From the NCBI GenBank assembly GCA_032718475.1, contig JAUCBJ010002949.1, positions 1-64,000 on the forward strand: DNA of 64,000 nucleotides, read 5' to 3'. This document shows positions 45,223 to 56,493 of the stretch, piece by piece; within the stretch, counting starts at the first letter, position 1; every line of letters starts with the position of its first letter. The translations under genes and the position numbers were made by a program. Source of the DNA: Nemertoderma westbladi (Eukaryota; Xenacoelomorpha; Nemertodermatida; Nemertodermatidae). Under the pieces are notes generated by a model. The model was not told where the DNA came from and did no database searches. It worked only from the letters and a program-made list of their open reading frames with translations.

Positions 45223-45471
45223 AAGGGGGGAAACTGGACACGAAACCCGCCTTGGCGAATTAATATCCCGCCTCAATGTTAAATTCTCAATTTAGGGAAG
45301 GAGGTTACAGTGACACGTTATTTTAACCAAAACAATAAACTAAACACAATAGAACAGGTTACAGTTTTATTTTTGAGAGTAATCAACTGTTATTTGCGTC
45401 CAATTTCCCCTGGAGAGGGATTAATTTTTATTGCATTCAGTTTCCCCCCCCCCCCCCCCCCCCCCCCTATC
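45223..45471 (+). mobile_element. MITE-like repeat copy 3, fullest copy, TRPM intron 5
   Basis: Begins aaggggggaaactggac and ends ttcagtttccccc with a run of 24 C (45444-45467), so its ends are inverted repeats of about 12 bp. The interior shares blocks with 505-650. The target duplication is unclear. Confidence 0.6.
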
Positions 45472-45628
45472 TGCAAAAAAAGTTAACTTATATACTGTAG
45501 GAATGTTAGTTTAAGTACATAAAACACAGTAGGGACTTAATATAATGAAATGAATATATCGTATAGTAAATATCATGAAAACTATCAGTAAATAAAATCT
45601 ATATTCAATTTAACCGTTATATATTTAG

Positions 45629-46171
45629 GTCGACCCATCGAGTATGGATGTACTAAAAGCGAAACTAATGGCTGCTGTTCCAAAACTCACCACTAAGAAC
45701 GCGAGTAGAATGCGTATCCTACAGGATGCTGTTAATGACTGCGTTAAAGACAAACTTATGTTAACAGTATTTAAAATGCAAGAAGGAGAAGAAAGTGATA
45801 ATCTAGACGTTGCTATACTGGATGCGTTGCTAAGAGGGCAGCGTGCCACTAAAAGAGACCAATTGAAACTCGCTCTTTCATGGAATAGAGTTGATGTAGC
45901 TGCTGAAGAGATATTCACTGAAGAATACGAATGGCCTTCTGGAAGCCTAGACGATATTATGATCAAAGCATTGCTGGAAAATAAAACAAATTTTATTCAG
46001 TTATTTCTGGAGAATGGGATTATTATGAAAGAATTTCTTACTGTTGCTAGGTTACGCTATCTATACAATAAATCTATTGAATACACTCCAATTCTAAAAC
46101 GTTTGTTTAAACTGATTGCACCTTTGATTCGATACCCAAATGGACCGTACAGCCTCAAAGATGTTTCTCAG
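45629..46171 (+). CDS. TRPM channel exon 6: TRPM homology region
   Basis: Acceptor atatttag|gt, donor ctcag|gtgagc. It encodes ILDALLRGQ, DQLKLALSWNRVDVAAEEIF, EWPSGSLDDIM and FLENGIIMKEFLTVARLRYLYN, all strongly diagnostic of TRPM. Both boundaries are phase 0. Confidence 0.95.
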
Positions 46172-46587
46172 GTGAGCGACTACGTATTTCTTTGTTGTCA
46201 ATGTTATTAATATTATAATGTTTTATGTATATATTATTGTTTGAGATTTATTTATAGGTATAGTTACCTGAGTAAGTATTTTATACCATCGTAAATATAA
46301 TATGATCCAATTCACAATGTACTCGGTCGAACTATTGTAAAGTGTATGAGAGGATTGCTCAAACCAAACAAACAAGAAATCAACAGACAATCCTAAGGAT
46401 CAACAGCTGACACGATCAACTGGTGACATTTCTGTTCTAACAATATTGTTTGGGTAAATTCATATTTATGCTGTATACATATCCTTTCTGGTTAATATAA
46501 TGTGAACCATCTGTCTACAATCACGGCATGCATCATTGTAGCTGCATTACCAAGAAAAACTTAATGCTATACCGGATTAACTACTAA

Positions 46588-46770
46588 ATTGCGTCGCCAC
46601 AACACCCTATCACCCATATCTTTCACGAGATTATCTGCATCTTGAAGGGCAGTGCCCTTTATGAGACCTCAAAAAAATTCTGGGCCGGGTTTTGTTCTCT
46701 CCATGAGACAGCAAAAGCAGAAGATTTTTACCTGGCTGGCCCTCACGCCAAAAGTAATTTGCTGTAAATT
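46588..46770 (-). pseudogene. Decayed RTE family B fragment in TRPM intron 6
   Basis: gccacaacaccctatcaccc and later cctggctggccctcacgcc match 21370-21540, the C-terminal part of family B on the minus strand, with many substitutions and indels. It is much older than the nested copy. Confidence 0.75.
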
Positions 46771-47079
46771 TCTAAACCAATATAGAGGTTGTGAACTTGA
46801 AATGGTATGGTCAGAACTATCTATTTATGATGTATTTATTTGTGGTTTTTTTTTTATAACTCTGAAACAAACGTAGTTGGGAATCTAAAATTTTATGACT
46901 TTTCCTAAAAATCTATTGCCTTCCTAGTAGTGAAAACCGTTTTCAAAAATAGTGGGTAGTTTTCGAGTTATAGCTCCATTTTTTAACCCTACTTTTGGCG
47001 CTTTTTTTGAGAAGTTTTTTGAAAATTACATTTCATGAAATATGATTTGTAACAACTATATTTTTGATTTACACCGGTT

Positions 47080-47910
47080 TTTGGTGTTTACAGTTAGATG
47101 GAAATCATTATAAATTAATTTAGAAATTTCAGACTTGTTTTTTAGGCGGGTGCCAAATTTTGGTGCCAGCACCAAATTTTGAAATATATCAATTATGAAA
47201 ATTTATTGTTTGAAACTGTTTTTTGCGCAATAGGGGTTTTTTTGGGGTTCTGGTTTCGATGGAATATATTCGAGTTGCACCACGTGTATCAATTTTCGGT
47301 ACTGTGTGCAAATTTTGGTATCAGCACGAAATTTTTGAAAATCCATTCAATAGTTAAATTGCTTGTGACAACTTATTTCTCGCGTTTTAGAGGTTTATGG
47401 CGGTTCTAAATGAATTCAATGGAATAAATAATTATCTAACTAGACATCTCAAACTTGTATTTTCGGAAGTGGGTGCTAAATTTGGTGCTAGCACCAAATT
47501 TTGAAAACCATCAAATTTATAAATTGATTGTGTCACATTGTTTCGTGCGTTATACGGGTTTGTGGTGGTTCTGAATTCAATGGAATAAGTAAAAATTGCA
47601 TAAGAGTTTTCTAACTTGTATTTTTCGCTGGTGGGTGAAAATTGTTGTGCCAGCACCAAATTTTTGAAAATAAGCAAATTGGTCAATAGATAGTCTTATC
47701 ATCTTGTTTCTTACGTTATACGGGTTTATGAGGGTCCTGAATCCGATGGAATCAATAAAAACATCACTAGACATCTCAAATGATATTTTGATGATGGGTA
47801 CGAAATTTGGTGCTAGCACCAAAACTAGCCATGTTGCGCCGAAAAATACGTGTAGCAATGATCTGGCAATTTAGAAATGTATTCCATCAGAATCAGCGCC
47901 CCAGAAAACC
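47080..47910 (+). repeat. Degenerate ~160-bp tandem repeat with palindrome, about 5 copies
   Basis: Each unit has a near-palindrome around ttggtgctagcaccaa, at about 47160, 47320, 47480, 47645 and 47805, then ttttgaaaa, then a gttatacgggtttatg-like segment and gatggaat. Copies are strongly diverged. It lies in TRPM intron 6. Confidence 0.8.
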
Positions 47911-48326
47911 TATAAATATAAATTTATAGCATCGTATAAGTGAATTAAAAATTTCGTGTTCAAACCGAAAAGTGCTTGTTACTTGTTTTTTTTTCATTTT
48001 TTGCCTTCATAGAGGACTAAAACAGCCATTTATAATAATTGGATCAATTTTAAATATTCTTCAATTTCAATTTCATATTTATAATTATATTCATAATTAT
48101 TAATTGATTATGATCGATATGATAATTTGTTATTATTTATAAATAAATAATATAAACTCTAAACCTTAAATGGCTACTAAGTCAGTACCAGTTCCCACTG
48201 GGGAGTATAGTTTTTGTGGGGTGGGGGCACTGGAAATAATTCAACAAACTTTGCCTAAAATTACTTGTCAACTGGTAGAATAAAAGTTTACTTAACTTTC
48301 TAGGGTTCTACTTTATTTACTTCCAG

Positions 48327-48607
48327 GTAATTAAACTGCTGACTGGATCGCATTACGAATATCTGTACTCTTCCGACCATCCCCGTATCAGTAGTGTCAA
48401 TGAACGATTCGGTTTAATGGCTCTATCCACCAACTTGGTCGCCATGTCGTTGATGTATTATGGACACAGTCCTGAAGAGTTCGGCTCGAAAGAAGAGGCT
48501 TATAGAGCAGCTACTCATCACATAGCTACCGGGAATGTTGGGAACCCAGAGGCTTTGTTTCAAAGACCCTTCAATGAACTCTTTCTGTGGGCAATTCTCA
48601 CATCCAG
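48327..48607 (+). CDS. TRPM channel exon 7
   Basis: Acceptor tacttccag|gt, donor catccag|gtatat. It encodes the end of the cytosolic homology region, with FQRPFNELFLWAILTSR matching the family's LFIWAV segment. Its phase matches exon 8. Confidence 0.93.
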
Positions 48608-48907
48608 GTATATAACTAAAAATCAAATAAATTATCCAAAATTAAAAGAAAACATAAAAAAACATAAAAAAAAACAAAGTTTAATAAAGTTAAATTGCAA
48701 CAAGTACTGTATGTAGGTCTATTTAAAAATTTTAAAATCAAGGAACGATTGTTGATGATGTTAAAAAAAAGTGCAAATATTTGAGTTGAGAGAGTTAATA
48801 TAAAAATATTTCACTAAATTTCACATTTTTAACTGACAGTAGATATCTATTAAATCTACATTGTAATTAATTAGAAAATAATAACAAATTGCCTACTTAA
48901 ATTTCAG

Positions 48908-51161
48908 GTCAGATTTGGCGCGATTTTTCTGGAACTATGTAGAGGAACCAGTAACCATGGGGATAGTTGCCAGTCAAATGTGGACATCGATTTCTCATCG
49001 TGTCAGATCCAAGGATTTAGAAACAAAGAATCTCTATATGAGTCATGCTAGAGAATTTGAAGGTTTATCTCTGGCAGTTATGGATCAGTGCTACACTACC
49101 GAGAGTTCTTTGGCGACGATGTTAATTGATAAGAGACATAAAAACTGGGGATTAAATAGTTGCATTGATATTGCAGCGTTGGCTGGAGACCAGGAATTCA
49201 TTGCCCATCAATGTTGTCAGGACTCTGTACAGAGTAAATGGACAGGGGGCCTACAATGTACGGCCCCTACTGTTATAGCTTGCTTATTCCTACCGTTTTT
49301 AATCACTTCTATAGAAGTAACAACCGAGAAACAATCACTTTCAACTGGAATTCAAATTTATCAAGAAAATAAAACTGAATCCCAAGATGTAAAATTCATT
49401 GACAAACTGAAAGTATTTTATACAGCACCAATAACAAAATTCTGGGGTAATTCAATAGCGTACATAATATTTCTGCTATTGTTCGTTGCCTATCTGCTAT
49501 TCGATTTGCAGGAAGGCGAAACCTCAGTTCTAGAAATCTACGTAATAGTAACTATAGTTTCTCTATTTACTGAAGAGCTGCGCCAGATTCTAGAAATGTA
49601 TTCGGGATCCTGGTACGAAAGCATATTGCGGTGGTCAAAAGCTGAGTGGAACATAATTGATGGATTAAGTTTGACTACAGCTCTCATAGGAATGGGTCTT
49701 AGATTTAGTTCATACTATTATGAAGTTGGACGCATTATTCTATGCTGTGTCTCCACCATATTCTTTATTAAGATTATTCGAATTTATGCAGTCAGCAGTA
49801 AGTTAGGCCCTATGTGGGTAATGATACGGAGGATGTTGGTAGAATTAATGTTTTTTCTGGCTGTGTTACTTGTTTTCTTTGTGGCCTATTCTATAGCTGC
49901 TTGGACTATCCTACACCCCAGTACCTACACCGGACGGCCAGACCAGATAGGCGAACTACTATTACAAGTATTTAAAATTCCATATTATCAACTTTATGGG
50001 GAATTATTTTTAGATGAACTCGACTCTGATTTATGCGCAGAATCGAATCCTTCTGATAGTTATTGCTTTCAAAGAAGACGAATCGTTATTATAATATTAG
50101 CGGTTTATTTATTAATAGGTAACATATTATTGCTGAATTTATTAATAGCAATATTTAATCATATTTATGAGAGTGTCAGACTAAATTCCTTACAACTATG
50201 GAAATACGATATGTATTTTCTTGCAAGTCATTATGCTAAGAAGCCTGTTATGCCACCTCCTTTGCTGTTAATAGAACATATATACAGAGTCGCACGCTGG
50301 TTGGTTAGATTGTGTTACACAGTCATGTGTACTGGTGATTTATCTTCCACACACACCCCATGGTCAGTAGGACAATATGAAGAACATACGGTCACATACT
50401 CGCCCCACGTGCTGGATATGTTACGTACATTCGAGAAGGAGTCTGCCTCTGTATTCCGTCGCTCAGAAATTCAAAAAACTAAAGGTTCTATTGAGGAAAG
50501 AGTGAAGGTGATGAGTGATCAACTAGTCGATGTTACTAGTGAGTTACATCAGTTTATAGCCAAGATGAGTTCATATAATAAACCTTATGAGAAGAAGATA
50601 GAAGATATTAATAATCAGCAGACAAAATGTGAACCAATTAAAAGTAACGTTATAAATGTGGGACTAAATGAGAAAGCTGATGAGATCGTAAGAAACATTC
50701 ATCATAAAAATATTGAAAAATATACGAGTGATTCAAAAGACAATTCAAATCATATTGAAAAGTTTGAAGATGAAATCAACAAAGAAACTACGCTCCAAAC
50801 AAAATTACTTGAAGGCGATAATGATGAGTTTATGGTAGGTAATTTATTTATTGATACTGAGCTGGAAGCTGTTGTTCCACCTCCAATAAATAAACATAAC
50901 AATATTAACGAGTTATCTTCGGATCTTTTTGATTTACAATCTTCATCACAACTTAATGGGGATGTTGATGACTCAGCAATTCACACAAAAATATATTCCA
51001 AAAAGCCAATATTTAAAAATGAATTGGAGACAAAAATGATGAGTCAAGAAGACGATACCTTTGATCAAATCGATGATAGAATGCAAATGAAAAAACATAA
51101 ATCGAAGCATCGGAAAAAAAGAAATAAAAGTAGAGACAAAGGTTCTGATCAGGTTACATAG
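48908..51161 (+). CDS. TRPM channel exon 8: transmembrane domain, pore, TRP helix and C-terminus
   Basis: Acceptor aatttcag|gt; stop at 51159-51161. This 2254-base exon holds the channel core. S1 lies near WGNSIAYIIFLLLFVAYLLF, S4 near IIRIYAVSSKLGP and S5 near FFLAVLLVFFVAYSI. The pore filter is YGEL at about residues 998-1001 of the model, with the Glu typical of divalent-permeable TRPMs. S6 (NILLLNLLIAIFNHIY) and the TRP helix (SLQLWKYDMYF) follow. The C-terminus is polar, partly coiled-coil, ends in a Lys/Arg-rich tail, and has neither Nudix nor alpha-kinase domain. The protein (about 1385 residues with the candidate exon 1) is a tetrameric plasma-membrane cation channel subunit. Confidence 0.95.
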
Positions 51162-51350
51162 AGTTAAGAAGGTTTTAGATAACTAGTAGGTATATTAATA
51201 TGTAAATAAGTAGGATAGTTAGAAATAATACTCATGTTTGCTAATACATTGTTTAAAAATATATTCTTAACATGTGTATTTGTATTATTATGTATATATT
51301 TTATGTCTATAAGAAAAATAAGAAAAATACGCAATGATGCAGTATTAAGT

Positions 51351-51356
51351 AATAAA
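51351..51356 (+). terminator. Polyadenylation signal for TRPM
   Basis: AATAAA 190 bases after the TRPM stop codon. Confidence 0.55.
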
Positions 51357-53084
51357 ATCGCACATGGGCCTTACCCATTATACTTTTGCTAACTTTAAAC
51401 ATTTTTGTTGTGATTATATTGCTTATAGAATATTTTGCATTTGAACTTCAGGGAAGTTGGCTGAACTGCATTTATGCAGTGAATCCAACTTTCCCCTTTA
51501 GAGGTAAAGTAAAGTTTTCTTACATTAGGCCTAATGGGCCTTATTCTAAAGTTGTGGGGACTCTTGAATAGTAGTAGGCCTATTCCTCAAAAGTTATATG
51601 AAAGTAATTTCGGTCGATATGGAAACCAATGTATTCCATCTAACAAAATTCAAGAAGACTTATTTGTTAATTAATCAAAATTGCAACATACTTACTCTAC
51701 ACGGTAGTACTGTAGATTTGGCAATAGAGTAATAATGGCTGAGTAATTCTTCACTGTTCAGAAGAATCCAAATACAGTACGTAGCGGTTTAATGGAAACC
51801 TCATGTCGTTAGTAGAGTTAAGAGGAAACAACAAACAGGTTGATAGCTGCTAGTACAGGGAGGTGCCCCCATTTCTCGTGCAACCAGCTGACTATAACAA
51901 TTGTTATGAGAATTCGAAGAAGTTGAGTGAGCCCCTTATAGCCTTAAATGCTTCATGCGAAATTCCCCCATGGGAAATACAGAAGGTCAGAAGGTCTTGA
52001 TTTGGAAACAAAGATTGGACTGCAGGGGAAATGCACCTCACTAGACTCCAATGTTGATGAGAACGCACTATATCATTGATATCTAGCAAAGGAGAAAAGT
52101 GCTTCATTGTGGCTGACTGCCCTACCAATTACAAAACCTGGAATGGCTCTACACAAAACTGCCTTCCGTTTTATTCTATGTTTTAGGTGTGGGTGGTACT
52201 GATCAGGGGTCACCTCAAGGGTTGCTTGCCACTTGCATCTGTTGTGCATCATTCAACTGTTGCAGAGACTAGGGTTGTCAGTAAAGTGAGGCATCGGGGG
52301 AATCTAGTCTTGGTCTAGAACTTATATTATATTAACTTTTTTTCTCTGTTTTTTTTATCTTTTAATGTAAATGTGACTTCATTTTGAGTTGGACATTTAT
52401 TAAAATTTTGAAAATATTTAGGTTAATAAAGTAATTGTAATTTGTTAAAACTAATAATAGTTAAGAGGAATTTTTTAAGGGAAAAGTGTTTTGAAGCACA
52501 GAAGGGAAAAAGTAAGCTCAATAACATAAATTATAATGAGTTACTGGTACCCCTACATAATACAATATAAACCAGCATTCATAAACGAAGTTGGGCCTCC
52601 GCGCAGCACTTAAAAGTGTCATATGTTAATTCTTAATTCGAAATAATTATAAACACTATCTAAGAAGATGTGTGACGGGATCCGAGTTGGCGAGGGATCC
52701 CTACCGGTATTTGTGTCATGGTTAATACGCGTCGTAGTCGGTTAGTACACTAATGTGACTGTCACTGAAAGGCTTGGGGCTGAAAGGCCGAAGGCCGATA
52801 TAATAAAGATCTGAGTTTAAAGCTTGTGGCTATTGATAATGTCAGATATATGAGTATCGGTAATACAGCACAATCAGTATTGCACAATGACAGCAGTACC
52901 GATGACGGTTTAAACCGCTTAACTTATACTCTGAATGCTAGCCAACTGAATCATAATTAACACTGAATAACAGTTATATGGACATTGCATGGAAGATTAC
53001 ACATATTGCCTACAGTATCGATCTACCAAAAGATGCGCACTAATTGATGGTGTACCGCTCCACTACTATTGGTTGGTTTACTTT
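51357..53084. other. Noncoding stretch downstream of TRPM
   Basis: Open frames such as 51904-52128 (-) show no recognisable domain. I see no clear element ends. Confidence 0.45.
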
Positions 53085-53483
53085 CTATGGCCACTCCCTA
53101 TCTTTCCTGGCCCTGTGCTGGCTTCCCCCTGAGATGTATTGGTATCTCTCTCCGCTGGCAGTGTATATTGCCTTATTCCCTCTGGTGTGCAATATTGGGT
53201 TGGGCAATATTGGATATCTAATCGTAATTCGTAAATCATGATTTCCCCATTTTCTCGCTGGGTGGTGCAGCGGTTTGGGTCCACTAACACTCCCCCCCCC
53301 CCCATGACATCTTTCTGGTGAGAAGATAGCATCACCCTCAAGTGCACTCCATTCCGCTGGAATCCAATCTAATATTGGATGTGGGGTGGTATATTCTTTT
53401 CTGAGACCAGTTTTCCAGACTGGTCCCTCAGGGTCTGCTCTCACTACCCACCCTTGGTACATCTGCGAGCTAATTTGTACCAA
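53085..53483 (-). CDS. Unrecognised open frame, possibly part of the decayed element upstream
   Basis: About 130 codons. The first half is protein-like (DPEGPVWKTGLRKEY, ILDWIPAEWSALEGD), while the second half looks like random noncoding sequence after a run of 13 C (53291-53303). Same strand as, and downstream of, the decayed exonuclease-like element. I do not recognise the family. It could be an unrelated short repeat. Confidence 0.3.
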   Translation of the reverse strand: MVQISSQMYQGWVVRADPEGPVWKTGLRKEYTTPHPILDWIPAEWSALEGDAIFSPERCHGGGGSVSGPKPLHHPARKWGNHDLRITIRYPILPNPILHTRGNKAIYTASGERYQYISGGSQHRARKDREWP

Positions 53484-53826
53484 GGCATCTGACGTCTCTA
53501 TTTAGACAATCGCCTCTCTTCCTCACTCAATTTTCTTTCGGATATTATTATCTGATCTCTCCACTATGTCCTCACCTCGTTAGTCCTGTAGGACTCATCC
53601 TCCACTCAGCTGTCACATACTCCACCTGTCCCAGTAGCTAATTGGAAAAGGTTACATCTGACTATAGTATGTACATTGTGTTTAGTATAGATCTATGTAT
53701 TGCACTATTTGATTGATTATATGTACGTATGGTGTGTACTAACTTTATACTTATATAAAAGGTGTGGACCTTGAGTATTAGTTAGTTTAGACCTCGTCCT
53801 GTCTCGGGCATTTCTTCTCCTCTTGT

Positions 53827-56247
53827 TTACTCTTTAGGGCACTCATCCGCGCCAATACAGCTTTGCCAATCCCCGTAGTTGGATCCTTCAGCCATTATCA
53901 TCTCGCTGTATCGTTTCGCTGGTGGTCCCACTGAGTGTCCCTCCTGCTTTCCTCTGGTAGCGTCCCACATGATGATCTTCATGGCATGTGGTATATGTTC
54001 TGCCAGAAAGCTCCTAAACTCCATCCTATTCTCCGGCGACCACCTGTCGAGGTACTGTTGGGTATTAATTACCCTCTGTGTGATGCCGCCGCTTCTACCT
54101 CCTGGTAGGTGAATGGCAGACTTTTCCTAGTGAGCTCTTGGTGGGCCTCTTGGTTAATGTTAAACAACCCCCACTGGAACTCCTGGGCCTTCATCCTCTG
54201 TCTGGTCATGACAACGATGTCGGCCCAATCCTCATAGATGCGAAACTTCTCCTCGTCATTCATCCAGTCGCATTGACATTCAGTGCCCTCTAAATCTGCA
54301 CTTACAACATCTATGGTGTAGCTTCAGGCATGCGACCATCCTATGGGTGGAGTCGTGGCAGTACAGACATGTCGTTCCCTTCTCGTAGCGATACAGACAG
54401 TTCTACTGCTGGTGGGTTAACCGCCCACAGTAATCATAGCCGACTATCACAGTCTGCCTCCCAAACTCGTCCTTGGCTCCACGCAACTGCCTAGGTCTGT
54501 GGAGCCACTGATACATGAACATCTCCACCTTAATGTCTCTACCTATGTCAATGTCTTCTTCTTCTCTCGGCATCATCTCCCCAAACACCACCCGTGGTGC
54601 TGTCCCCAGTTGCTCACCTAGTCGGATCGCGTCCACCAGGAAATTCCTTGCCAGCTCTCCATGCTCCCAGGCTCGCTTACATGGGGGATCCCAGAACGCT
54701 CTCGCCCTACTGGCTGTCACCACTCTCCCGTCCACTCAGTCCATGTCCGCCCGAATGATCCTCTCTATCAGTGGCATCTCCCCGAACACGTCTCCCTCAT
54801 CTCTTCTACCACAAGTGGTTCCAAACCCAGGATCGCGGTCGATTTACCATGTACTGGCCTGGTACTCGCCCACAACTCTCCAGTCTTCTGCCGCTTTCGG
54901 TCTCTTCCTCTTGAAGTCACCCTCGGACCCCCTGGGTATTGGCATTCTCTGCAATCCAGATGTTGACTGTATCGGCGATTCCTCCATCCACTCTATCTTG
55001 TCTTCTGGCCGAAACTCGCCCGAGGTCTCCGAGCCCCACCTCAACTCACCATATCCTGGGCTTTGAAATCATAATCCCCTCCTTTTTCTGCTGCCTCTCT
55101 GCTTGCTGCCTCCCTCCTCTCCTTCCTAGCAGCCTCTTCCTCCCTGTCCACCTCGTGTTCTTCCATCGTCGGTATGGTGTGGCTACTTCTCTGTCCACCA
55201 GATGTCGGGTATTGTAATACACCAACTCGCCCTTCTGCCCCGGGTGGTCTACAAGACGTTCAAAGGCAGTTCTGAAGGCTCTTCTGTGGTTCAGAGGTGG
55301 TCCCATCAGTAGAAATGCCATCGGTTCTCTGCCAATGACCATCGTTATGAATGGGTTCACTAACCCAATCATTATCCAGTCCTCCTGTAAGATATAACTC
55401 TTCTGGTATGTCTTAATCCTCCCCCTTCGGAAGTGATACAAATCTTCCCTCCCCACATGAGCGATTCCATCAGTTCCGCTCCGTACTCTTCTCGTAACTT
55501 CTTCCACTCTGTCGGCCCTATAGCATAAGAGTCCCATCAGCTGACCCATCGCCACTACTCTGTATTGACCCGTGTTATCCACAAGTCCTAATCCATCTGG
55601 CTTTGTCATAGCCATATAGACTACCTGTGTATCCAGAAGACTCGGGGTGTTCGGTCCAATAACCCTCTCCACATCGTCACGTATCACTGACCCGATCTTT
55701 ATCATGGTCTTTGATCTCACCAGCATCTGTGCCGCATCCGGTAGATGGTTCAACTTCGGTCCATCTTTCTTCCTGTAGGTCCCCAGGTCGAAAAGAAAAA
55801 TATATCCGTTCGGCACCGCTAGATGCAGCAATATAGTTCTACCTGACCCCCTTGACCCCTTCCTCGTCCCATCATCATCCTCTACGGTCCCCTCGTCATC
55901 AAAACCATATATCCACCCCTCTCCACCAATTCGACAAACTTCCTCCATTCATTCTTAGCTGGTTCCCTTGCATACCTTGGTATCACAAAGGTATCTTCCT
56001 CCCCCTTCACAACATAACGAAGATGTTCGTTGATCGCGTTATCCAATGACAGCGTCCCGTAGGTTCCAACTAATCGCCATTCATGTATACCTCTGAACTA
56101 ATCTTGCAACACGTATGCTTTCTGACTCTTAGGAAGTTGATTGTAATACTTCCTCGTCTAATTCTTCGGATGTCTCAGCGTGAAATTGACTAACAGCTCA
56201 CTCTCACTCTTCTCCGACTTCCTTCTCTTGACTAACTTATCCACCAT
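53827..56247 (-). pseudogene. Decayed ORF with DEDD-exonuclease-like region and Cys/His cluster
   Basis: A once-continuous minus-strand protein, now broken by at least three stops and several frameshifts. From the ATG at 56245-56247: a basic N-terminus; an NEWRKFVELVE stretch; a region resembling RNase D/WRN-type 3'-5' exonucleases (FDDEGT as Exo I, YIFLFDLG, IKIGSVIRDDVERV as Exo II, LLDTQVVYMA); an unfamiliar segment with HRRAFRTAFERLVDHPGQKG; a Lys/Arg/Gln-rich linker; an acidic linker; a Cys/His cluster with CLYCHDSTH, HHRCCKC and CQC (about 54270-54385); and a conserved-looking C-terminus (QQYLDRWSPENRM, SNYGDWQSCIGADE). I do not know this architecture. The exonuclease assignment rests on motif pattern only. 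It is probably a mobile-element protein, or else a dead host gene. Confidence 0.5.
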
Positions 56248-56493
56248 CCCGATTTCTCTCTCTCACCAAACTGATGGTGCCTTGCAAAGGCTCAGTAGGC
56301 CAAGAGATAAAACAAATTTCAGTTTCAATCAGTATTAGATCAGCAATGGTCTACCTTTTATCTACCTTTTGTACAATTAATTTTCAGTTATGTGTCAATT
56401 TTCCCTATTTTCGCAATTTTTTCCATTAATTTTTAATTATGTTTCTAGAATTTTTCAATTTTCAGTTGCTACGATTTCTTCACCTTGCTGTAA

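Noticed and set aside
53745-53765. TATA box tatataaaagg as promoter of a plus-strand gene or LTR
   Set aside because: No plus-strand coding region follows and no paired LTR copy is visible, so it is noted only as a sequence match.
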